5,193 nt of DNA from Candidatus Hydrogenedentota bacterium (GTDB lineage Bacteria > Spirochaetota > Leptospiria > Turneriellales > J094): positions 1-5,193 of the forward strand of contig RFJE01000132.1 of assembly GCA_003695005.1 (NCBI GenBank). The letters run 5' to 3'. The translations under genes and the position numbers were made by a program. The notes under the pieces are model-generated. The model searched no databases and was not told the origin of the DNA. It worked only from the letters and a program-made list of their open reading frames with translations. The first letter of the stretch is position 1, and each line of letters starts with the position of its first letter. This document shows positions 1-5,193 of the stretch, piece by piece.

Positions 1-296
1 CGAAAGATTCTCTTTTTTTAAAAAAGCATTGGGGATTGCCAAGTTTGATTTATAAACAAGATGTTTGTTACGGAAATATCCATCATGTGGAAAAATCGGC
101 TTTTATAGGTGAATTGAATCACGCCATTACTGTGCATACAATTTTAATGAAAGTGTATTTCGTAAAAACTTTACATTGCTCATCGAATACAAAATGGGTG
201 CCTATAGACGAAGCAAAAATGCAGATGGCATCTTCCGCCATGCAAAAAGCTCTTGTGCTGTATGAAAATTTTATAAATAACCATGTAAGAACATAA
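1..296 (+). CDS. mutY: MutY-like adenine DNA glycosylase, C-terminal part (5' end outside window)
   Basis: This is the last 97 codons of a gene that enters from the left edge; the frame is open from base 3 to the TAA at 294-296. The fragment reads FLKKHWGLPSL near its start, then GELNHAITVHTILMKVY, and near the end TKWVPIDEAKMQMAS. These match the layout of the C-terminal NUDIX-like domain of MutY: a GLW-x-P turn, an H-x-x-T-x-H strand that contacts the 8-oxoguanine side, and a W-V-x-x-x-E-A segment before the last helix. MutY removes adenine mispaired with 8-oxo-G in base-excision repair. The catalytic HhH-GPD and iron-sulfur parts would lie upstream, so the assignment rests on this domain alone. 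A TTG at 36 could be mistaken for a start, but the open frame and conserved residues before it argue for a partial gene. Its 3' end overlaps the convergent cytochrome-barrel gene by 26 bases. Another NUDIX-fold protein is the main alternative. Confidence 0.7.
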   Translation, partial: KDSLFLKKHWGLPSLIYKQDVCYGNIHHVEKSAFIGELNHAITVHTILMKVYFVKTLHCSSNTKWVPIDEAKMQMASSAMQKALVLYENFINNHVRT

Positions 297-1734
297 TGAG
301 TTCAGAAGCTGGCTCGCCACCTGCAGCAAATAAATTTCGCCAATCAAAAGTCCAGCGAAATCCACGGTAAAAAGTAAAATCAAATCCAAAGTGAATCCTG
401 CTTTGTGCATCATCTTTTAATTTCCAATCTTCGTCAAAAAACTCATAAGTGAGTCGTAAGTTTAAGCCATTGATAATTAAATAATCGGTTTCTAAAAGCC
501 AAGCACTGTAATACTTATCATGCAGCGAAGTACGTGGTTTTTTCCCTATTACATACTCTGTAAGAATAGTAATCGGGGCACTATAGCGCAATTTAGGAAA
601 TAAATGCCATAAATTGTAATAGGCCTGCGTGGATAGCGCGGATAAATTTCCACCATCAGCATATTTACGCATTTTTTGCATCCACGAAAAACCACCACCA
701 TAGGCAATATCACGCCAAATCAAGTTAACAGTGTAACCAGTTCCTGTCGCTTCATGCTTTGCATTTTGTGTCTGAAAGTAAGATACACTGAAATAAGGAT
801 AATTCGGCGCCATTCCTGCTTGTATGCCTCGCACCATATTTGGATTGCCGGATAAGGACGTGTCCATTTCAAACGGACGTCGTGTGTACAACGTGTGATC
901 GTCAAAGCGAACACCAAACTCTGGCAAAAAGTATCCCGCCATTAAATAAGCTTGCATCGGGAATTCATGGAGCATGACAAATGCATTTTGGATTTTAGCA
1001 GGTTTGTTTTCAGGATCCGACAATGTATCTTGTAATCCACTCGATCGTCCTTGCAAACCTGCTGTTGAAGAAACCGTAATGTGCTCCACAGGATGAAAGG
1101 CAGCTCCTACATCAAATTGCATAGGAAATACTTTTGTCATTTCAGCTGCGGAATAAAAAGTAGATCGCACATCGGCACCAAGAGTTAGCATAGGATCTGC
1201 ATTGAAGTTACCATAACGTCTATAGTCCATTGCATATTCAGATTGATCGACCGAAGATTCTATTCCAATCGGATGATAAAAACTTAACCAGTCTTGTGGA
1301 TAAAAAAACTTTGTTTGTACATCAGGCCTTGTTTGTTTTTCCACAGTCGTTTCATTGGCCTTTTTAGTAGGCGCCTTTTGTTTTGAGGATGAAGGAGTTT
1401 CTTTTTTTGTAAGCCACTTTATTAAATTGCGTTTTTTATCGTGATAGGGTCTTCGCCTTGCTCCAAAAGCAGGCAACGTACTGGCTGCATAGTAGCGGCC
1501 GGCAACCGTTCTTAAGCCACCTCCGGAAGGTTGCACATGGCAAGTTTGGCAAGATAAGTTGCACTTTCTTTTTGGTAATGCTGGATTTGTCCATGCTTTA
1601 AAGCGCTTGGTTGCAAATGGCGATGAATGACAATTATCACAAACTCTAGCGGAACGAGCTGAATATAGGGGAAGGGAAAAAAAATGTTTTGTAAAACATC
1701 CCAATAAAAAAACAAAGAGAATTAACTTTTTCAT
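271..1734 (-). CDS. Exported diheme cytochrome c fused to a predicted outer-membrane beta-barrel
   Basis: The 487-residue product starts with an export signal (KK, then a hydrophobic stretch to about residue 20). Two heme c sites follow: CDNCH at 32-36 and CQTCH at 62-66. The second is followed by VQPSGGGLRTVAGRYY, which resembles the CHxNPxGGGxRxxxG pattern I recall from exported cytochrome families of deltaproteobacteria and relatives. Residues 100-145 form a Lys/Ser/Thr-rich low-complexity linker. From about 150 to the end the chain is rich in aromatics with alternating polar and non-polar residues and short turns (for example 317-325, 334-351, 410-432, 446-468). This is typical of an outer-membrane barrel; no helical membrane segments are seen. 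The last residues (SELIMFLHGYL) form an amphipathic strand but end in Leu rather than the usual Phe. The ATG at 1734 is chosen because AAGGAG lies 5 bases upstream. An LLGC at residues 10-13 is a poor lipobox. Likely role, by inference: electron transfer at the outer membrane with the monoheme cytochrome encoded 9 bases upstream. Redox substrate unknown. Confidence 0.8.
   Translation of the reverse strand: MKKLILFVFLLGCFTKHFFSLPLYSARSARVCDNCHSSPFATKRFKAWTNPALPKRKCNLSCQTCHVQPSGGGLRTVAGRYYAASTLPAFGARRRPYHDKKRNLIKWLTKKETPSSSKQKAPTKKANETTVEKQTRPDVQTKFFYPQDWLSFYHPIGIESSVDQSEYAMDYRRYGNFNADPMLTLGADVRSTFYSAAEMTKVFPMQFDVGAAFHPVEHITVSSTAGLQGRSSGLQDTLSDPENKPAKIQNAFVMLHEFPMQAYLMAGYFLPEFGVRFDDHTLYTRRPFEMDTSLSGNPNMVRGIQAGMAPNYPYFSVSYFQTQNAKHEATGTGYTVNLIWRDIAYGGGFSWMQKMRKYADGGNLSALSTQAYYNLWHLFPKLRYSAPITILTEYVIGKKPRTSLHDKYYSAWLLETDYLIINGLNLRLTYEFFDEDWKLKDDAQSRIHFGFDFTFYRGFRWTFDWRNLFAAGGEPASELIMFLHGYL
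1537..1641 (-). other. Two covalent heme c attachment motifs of the barrel-fused cytochrome
   Basis: Codons at 1627-1641 give CDNCH and codons at 1537-1551 give CQTCH, 25 residues apart. Each CxxCH attaches one heme through thioethers, with the His as proximal ligand. An additional Cys at residue 58 makes the second site CNLSCQTCH. No Met occurs between the signal peptide and residue 168, so His-Met ligation within the heme domain looks unlikely; His98 and His154 are the only other His residues before the barrel. Confidence 0.9.
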
Positions 1735-1739
1735 GGCAT

Positions 1740-1745
1740 CTCCTT
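1740..1745 (-). promoter_or_regulatory. Ribosome binding site of the diheme-barrel gene
   Basis: AAGGAG on the minus strand, 5 bases before the ATG at 1734. It overlaps the TAA stop of the preceding cytochrome gene (1744-1746), so ribosomes ending one gene sit on the initiation site of the next. This supports the chosen start and suggests coupled translation of the two cytochromes. Confidence 0.8.
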
Positions 1746-2166
1746 AATTTCGTAAAAAACCCTGCTTTTCCCATTTCCGGAAAATGGCTTTATCTCTTGC
1801 TGTAAACCTATCTTTTGTCCAAGGTGGCATGGAGGATCCATCGATGGCATTGCTTACAATTCCTTGAAATCCTCTTTCACTTTCTTCGCCGGTCTGCGTA
1901 CTCGGAATGGTCTTTTCATACGTTGAGTAATCTGGTCCATGTAGCCCATAGCGTCCCGAAGGGGAATGGCAGGGATTACACTTTTTTTCCATAATGGGTC
2001 GAATATGCTCTTCGTAAGTAACCCGGGCAGGTAAGTCATTTGGCTCTAGCTCTTCATACGTGTAATTTCCTTGGTTTATACAAAAGGAAAGCAAAATAGG
2101 TGCAAGTAAAATAATTTTTTTTATAAGCTTACATCCCATTGTTTTGGTATTTGTAAATTGTAGCAT
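1744..2166 (-). CDS. Small exported monoheme cytochrome c
   Basis: The 140-residue product has a signal sequence (KKIILLAPILLSFC, residues 16-29) followed by a single class I-like cytochrome c domain. It reads EEHIRPIMEKKCNPCH at 52-67, with heme attachment at Cys63, Cys66 and His67. It then has SSMPPW at 111-116, where Met113 is the expected distal ligand, and ends FRKWEKQGF, the usual C-terminal helix. The layout (I-R-P-I-x-x-x-K-C-x-x-C-H, then M-P-P, then W-x-x-x-G) is that of the small cytochrome domains of the Planctomycete-type family. The ATG at 2166 is preferred because GGAGG lies 8 bases upstream. A GTG at 2181 lies just before that site, and an ATG at 2139 gives a tidier signal peptide but has no ribosome binding site. 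Cys29 could be lipidated, but LSFC is a weak lipobox with Phe at -1. The gene starts 38 bases inside the 3' end of the lipoprotein gene. Likely role, by inference: periplasmic or membrane-anchored electron carrier for the diheme-barrel protein. Confidence 0.82.
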   Translation of the reverse strand: MLQFTNTKTMGCKLIKKIILLAPILLSFCINQGNYTYEELEPNDLPARVTYEEHIRPIMEKKCNPCHSPSGRYGLHGPDYSTYEKTIPSTQTGEESERGFQGIVSNAIDGSSMPPWTKDRFTARDKAIFRKWEKQGFLRN

Positions 2167-4639
2167 GGCCTCTTCCTCCACTAAATGTATAGCTAGAAGC
2201 GGAAACTAAATTTCCATGTCCTTGGTACGCACCTATGTTTGGTGTGTAAAGACATTCTTCGGATGGATTGCAAAGCCCATCATCGTTACCGATACCATCA
2301 CCATAAATTTCGGTGGCGTATAAAACAAAATTATGAGTATTACCCATGGAATCCGTAAAAGCAATTTCAAAACTACCGCTGCCCTGTGGCAATGGATTTA
2401 TGTTTAATACATTCGTTCCCGTAGATAGCAAGCGGGCATCAAATACATAGCAAGTGGAACTTCCTATTGTACTCGAGCAATAAAACTGCTGTGAAGGATC
2501 CGGAAACGTAGAAACGTTACTGCGGCTAAAAAACCGAAATGTATTTTCAAAATGCGACCAATCCGAAATACTTGCTTCCGAAACTCCAGTCGGATTATCT
2601 GATGAGTTTTGTGTATCATCCGAGGATAAAAAGGTCACAAATTGATTCGATGCACTTGCACTTGTGCTTTGGATTGTAGCTGTGGTTTGTCCTGCAGGAA
2701 GGGTACAGGTAGAACCATTCCCTTCTGCAATGACGTTTGTTCCGGAAGAGTTACAATTGTTGGCAGAGAAACGAAAGGTGCCATAATACGTGATATTATT
2801 GCCATTACTCGTGGTGTATACAGAATTGATATTTGAGCTAATATTTAAGACAGCACTTGAAATTTCTAAATGAGAAAAATTTCCTGCTGTGGGCAACGTA
2901 TGGAAAATGCCATTATTGGCCACATTGGCAACTAGCAAATTTTGCAGGATAAAGTTTGTTCCCGAGTTATTCAATCCTTTTGCAGCAGCATTTAATATAG
3001 TTGTATTAAGCAGCCAAATATCTTTTGTATTACTTCCCACAAAAATGGCATCGGATCCACACCCCGCAATGACTGTATTTTGGAAAAGGATGTTTGTTAC
3101 ATTGTTATTGAGTTGAATACAATTACTTTTTGCATTGCTCACTGTTGTATCGAGAAAAGTATGATATTGTGAAAGCCCTGCAATTCCAATACCATAATCA
3201 TTGTGGTCAAAACGAGAATGAAGAACGCTTACCCCTTTTGCGTTGCTATTGATAAATAGACCATAATCTCCTCCGCCATTGATTGCATTATACACCATTG
3301 CGTTTTCTATTTTAATATGTTGTCCGTTTTCAACCACTATTCCATAGTAATTCGGACCTTGGAAATTTACATCAACTTCTCCAGAAAAATATCCCGAGTC
3401 CACCATAGAAGTAGGACTGGCAGTAGAACCAAATATCACTCTGCCTGTAATTTTACGACCGGGTTGAACAATGATTCCCACTTCTGATATGGCAGCAGGT
3501 CCGGTAAAAGCATAGTCTCCTGTAACATTTTGCGTCACTACATACAAGGTATTATCTGCAATCGACAATGGCGTTGAGTTTGCTAGTGTAATATTTGTAT
3601 TCCACCAAATAGCAGGCTCTGTTGTATAAAGTGTAGTCCCGTTTTTATAAACTGTTAAACTCATCTGCTTAAAAGAGGGGGTTGTAAAATCGATTAAATC
3701 GGATAAGCTTTTGCCCGGATTTACAGCATAGCTTACAATTTGGTAATAAAAATTTGTATTGTCGGGGGTTGTGGCTTCGCAGCGCCACTTAAAAAAACCT
3801 AAATTATCTTCTGCGGTAATACCACTGCATTCACTTCCCGTAAGCCCAACACCTAAAAAATGAGAATTTGTTGCTTTTGGACTAACTCGCTTCATTCCAA
3901 TAGGCATACAATCTTCATAGCGAATTTGTGTACAACTTGCACTCGCAGATCCTCGGTTGGATCCCGGATCGGCAAGGGCTAAAATAGACGAATCTACTGG
4001 AATATAGCTTCCCACTTGTGTGCTTTTGCAATGCAATGTAATTTGTGCACGGATTTCCCCACTTATTTTTATGTTTTCGCCACTGTTATCATACAAAAGG
4101 CAACGCTCGAAAACCCCAGCTGGTTGCTGAATAATTTGTGCAGAAAACGTAGATTCTGCAAACGTTCCTAAAGAATAGGTACCAGCCCCGGTGACCTCAT
4201 AGATAATTCCATTGCTAAATTGGATTTTAGGTTTTTGAGATAAAGAGGCAAAATAATTATTTGCACTTGTATTTCCATTGATAGATACAAGTAAACTTAC
4301 CTCTACTCCACATGTAACTTCCACAACAATGCCCGGCCCAATGACGACACCTTCTGCATTTGACAAGCTACATGAGATATTTTGTGCCGAAACAATTTTT
4401 ACTGTGTAGGTATCTCCATCTTTTAAAACAGTAGGAAAACTTTTTTCTTCGGGCTTTTGAAAAGTAAGTTGGTTTCCAGATTGATCTTGCACAACCACAA
4501 GGCTATTTGATGCAAAGCCTCCTTGCACTTTTACGGTAATAAAGCGAGATTTTTTTTCTAATTTCGTACAAGCGCTGATAAGAAAAAAGAAGAACATGAA
4601 ATAAAGAATATGTTGGATATGGCTTTGTAAAAACCTCAT
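2129..4639 (-). CDS. Large lipoprotein with right-handed parallel beta-helix domain
   Basis: The 836-residue product starts with a lipoprotein signal, FMFFFFLISAC, with Cys24 as the predicted lipidation site. Residues 33-110 and 113-204 look like two degenerate tandem copies of a beta-sandwich module, each ending in a Cys pair (C90/C110, C180/C204). The first contains DTYTVKIVSAQNISCSLSNA, close to the TYTVxxxxxPxGxxCxVxN module common in leptospiral lipoproteins. Residues 205-380 form a Cys-containing region I cannot name. About 380-660 is a parallel beta-helix, Asn-rich with rungs of 23-24 residues clearest at 441-590. The C terminus holds GDGIGNDDGLCNPSEEC, possibly a Ca-binding or disulfide loop, then YTPNIGAYQGHG, a tail I recall from leptospiral proteins. 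It is probably anchored in the outer membrane, perhaps surface-exposed. Beta-helices often bind or cleave glycans, but I see no catalytic set, so no enzyme role is claimed. Its ATG overlaps the preceding TGA (ATGA); the ribosome binding site is weak, so coupling is likely. Confidence 0.82.
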   Translation of the reverse strand: MRFLQSHIQHILYFMFFFFLISACTKLEKKSRFITVKVQGGFASNSLVVVQDQSGNQLTFQKPEEKSFPTVLKDGDTYTVKIVSAQNISCSLSNAEGVVIGPGIVVEVTCGVEVSLLVSINGNTSANNYFASLSQKPKIQFSNGIIYEVTGAGTYSLGTFAESTFSAQIIQQPAGVFERCLLYDNSGENIKISGEIRAQITLHCKSTQVGSYIPVDSSILALADPGSNRGSASASCTQIRYEDCMPIGMKRVSPKATNSHFLGVGLTGSECSGITAEDNLGFFKWRCEATTPDNTNFYYQIVSYAVNPGKSLSDLIDFTTPSFKQMSLTVYKNGTTLYTTEPAIWWNTNITLANSTPLSIADNTLYVVTQNVTGDYAFTGPAAISEVGIIVQPGRKITGRVIFGSTASPTSMVDSGYFSGEVDVNFQGPNYYGIVVENGQHIKIENAMVYNAINGGGDYGLFINSNAKGVSVLHSRFDHNDYGIGIAGLSQYHTFLDTTVSNAKSNCIQLNNNVTNILFQNTVIAGCGSDAIFVGSNTKDIWLLNTTILNAAAKGLNNSGTNFILQNLLVANVANNGIFHTLPTAGNFSHLEISSAVLNISSNINSVYTTSNGNNITYYGTFRFSANNCNSSGTNVIAEGNGSTCTLPAGQTTATIQSTSASASNQFVTFLSSDDTQNSSDNPTGVSEASISDWSHFENTFRFFSRSNVSTFPDPSQQFYCSSTIGSSTCYVFDARLLSTGTNVLNINPLPQGSGSFEIAFTDSMGNTHNFVLYATEIYGDGIGNDDGLCNPSEECLYTPNIGAYQGHGNLVSASSYTFSGGRGHATIYKYQNNGM
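2175..2179 (-). promoter_or_regulatory. Ribosome binding site of the monoheme cytochrome gene, inside the lipoprotein gene
   Basis: GGAGG on the minus strand, 8 bases before the ATG at 2166. It lies in the coding sequence of the upstream lipoprotein, where the same bases encode its Gly-Gly-Arg near the C terminus. It decides the start at 2166 over the GTG at 2181 and the ATG at 2139. Confidence 0.72.
2213..2302 (-). other. Conserved C-terminal loop-and-tail motif of the lipoprotein
   Basis: Residues 780-809 hold an Asp/Asn/Gly-rich loop bracketed by Cys790 and Cys796, followed by YTPNIGAYQGHGN. From memory, this combination recurs near the C termini of leptospiral beta-helix and Ig-like lipoproteins. 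It is the best taxonomic hint in the window. The loop could bind calcium or be held by a disulfide; neither is shown. Confidence 0.5.
2879..3319 (-). repeat. Parallel beta-helix rungs in the lipoprotein (protein-level repeats)
   Basis: Residues 441-587 of the lipoprotein fall into about six successive rungs of 23-24 residues. Examples begin KGVSVLHSRFDHNDYG, TNILFQNTVIAGCGSDA, KDIWLLNTTILNAAAKG and NFILQNLLVANVANNG. Each has a hydrophobic strand, an Asn at or near a turn, and a Gly before the next strand. The repeats are diverged in DNA and are not simple tandem copies, so they define a fold rather than a recombination site. Confidence 0.7.
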
Positions 4640-5160
4640 AAGGAATTCACTTCTTTATTCGACACTCCTGCCCATGAATACGAAAACTGGATTTGGATGT
4701 TTGCTTCTTGTTCTTCTTGTTGAATATGCAACGAAAGCTTTTTTCCGGAAGTTTGCAATACATTTCCATAATCCCCTTGAAAATACCAAGCATCCAAAAT
4801 ATTTGCGCCATATAAAATTCCTGTAACAATCCAGCTAACAATCATAATTTTTCGTTGTGATTCTGCCCTATTATATATTTCCAGTGCATTTTCCCCGGGG
4901 CCAGCATTGCTGTAAGCATTGCGAGACGTAATGGTAAGCACAGTAAATACAGATGCAAAAAGAAAGCTAGAACCTACGGCAGATGCCCAAAAAATTCCCC
5001 ATCTAGGACGTTGCTTATAAAATTGACCTAGACCCGGTAACATGGCAGAATACAGAGCAGCTTTTTTATCCGATGGAATAAATAAATTCCGGATTTGTTT
5101 CGCTAAACTTTTCGAAACGAGTTTTAAATCATCGAACATTTTGTTTGAAATTGGGGTCAC
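4636..5160 (-). CDS. DUF5683-type small membrane protein (true start may lie beyond the right edge)
   Basis: The 174-residue product has a basic N-terminal region, then SAMLPGLGQFYKQRPRWG at 38-55, the P-G-x-G-Q-x-Y motif plus basic turn typical of DUF5683 proteins. A membrane segment follows at about 55-78, and a second at about 105-122 ending in ANILDAWYFQ, which matches the family's N-x-x-D-A-x ending. Residues 140-174 form a short polar beta-rich tail. No biochemical function is known to me for this family. The GTG at 5160 has GGAGA 10 bases upstream and is the best visible start. However, the frame stays open through 5193 (LDKEVIGEKTI), so the gene may be longer and partial here. The ATG at 5139 has no ribosome binding site. 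The TGA stop shares bases with the lipoprotein ATG, placing it in the same transcript as the lipoprotein and cytochromes. A role in envelope assembly would be a guess. Confidence 0.72.
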   Translation of the reverse strand: MTPISNKMFDDLKLVSKSLAKQIRNLFIPSDKKAALYSAMLPGLGQFYKQRPRWGIFWASAVGSSFLFASVFTVLTITSRNAYSNAGPGENALEIYNRAESQRKIMIVSWIVTGILYGANILDAWYFQGDYGNVLQTSGKKLSLHIQQEEQEANIQIQFSYSWAGVSNKEVNSL

Positions 5161-5170
5161 AATTGTTTTT

Positions 5171-5175
5171 TCTCC
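5171..5175 (-). promoter_or_regulatory. Candidate ribosome binding site for the DUF5683 gene
   Basis: GGAGA on the minus strand, 10 bases before the GTG at 5160. The spacing is a little long and the surrounding frame is open, so this may be chance. It is the only sequence support for starting the gene inside the window. Confidence 0.35.
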
Positions 5176-5193
5176 AATGACTTCTTTGTCGAG

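Noticed and set aside
13..25. T7-A6 tract in the mutY-like gene as a mutator switch
   Set aside because: Seven-base runs occur several times in this window (for example 1402-1408, 1706-1712 and 1982-1988), and nothing shows that this one varies.
211..241. Small hairpin (ATGGC stem, 7-base loop) followed on the minus strand by a T5 run, as a terminator for the cytochrome operon
   Set aside because: The stem is only 5 bp, the T-run is short and not directly adjacent, and the site lies within mutY coding sequence; too weak to annotate.
180..413. Minus-strand frame 180-413 with a hydrophobic middle
   Set aside because: It lies across the overlapping 3' ends of the mutY-like and diheme-barrel genes in a different frame, with no supporting start signal.
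1512..2039. Alternative minus-strand frames within the two cytochrome genes (1512-1715 and 1854-2039)
   Set aside because: They overlap the heme-motif frames, which have strong ribosome binding sites and conserved CxxCH motifs; the alternative products show no motif.
2642..3116. Plus-strand open frames (2642-2836 and 2889-3116) opposite the lipoprotein gene
   Set aside because: They are antisense to a well-supported long gene, have no ribosome binding site or recognisable motif that I can see, and one is a Cys-rich translation expected opposite Thr/Ala-rich coding sequence.
2879..3319. Beta-helix region as a DNA tandem repeat or CRISPR-like array
   Set aside because: The periodicity is visible only in the protein; the nucleotide copies are diverged, with no conserved repeat and spacer units.

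Overview
This window looks like a piece of a low-GC (about 40% by eye) Gram-negative chromosome, most likely a spirochete of the Leptospiraceae. That is an inference from three things. The large lipoprotein ends with a Cys-bracketed acidic loop followed by a YTPNIGAYQGHG tail that I recall from leptospiral surface lipoproteins. It begins with two tandem Cys-paired modules of a kind common in the same group. It also has a spirochete-like lipoprotein signal. The whole window is coding: no intergenic gap exceeds about 10 bases, apart from the last 33 bases, which are themselves an open continuation of the rightmost gene. I see no RNA gene, mobile element, CRISPR array or phage signature.

Layout. 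Bases 1-296 (+) are the 3' end of a gene whose product matches the C-terminal NUDIX-like domain of the adenine DNA glycosylase MutY. Everything else is one tightly packed minus-strand gene set, read from right to left. First is a small two-TM membrane protein of DUF5683 type (4636-5160, possibly starting beyond the right edge). Second is an 836-residue lipoprotein with a parallel beta-helix (2129-4639, joined to the first by an ATGA overlap). Third is a small exported monoheme cytochrome c (1744-2166, starting inside the lipoprotein gene). Fourth is a 487-residue protein with two CxxCH heme motifs followed by a predicted outer-membrane beta-barrel (271-1734, 9 bases after the cytochrome stop). 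The last gene runs convergently into the mutY-like gene, and their 3' ends overlap by 26 bases.

How the genes may work together. The two cytochrome genes are adjacent, close-packed and both exported, so the simplest reading is an electron-transfer pair at the cell envelope. The monoheme protein would pass electrons to or from a diheme domain tethered to an outer-membrane barrel. That architecture recalls cytochrome-porin fusions such as the iron oxidase Cyc2, but with two hemes rather than one and no visible sequence proof of homology. The beta-helix lipoprotein upstream could be a surface partner or may simply share the transcript. The substrate and direction of electron flow cannot be read from the sequence.
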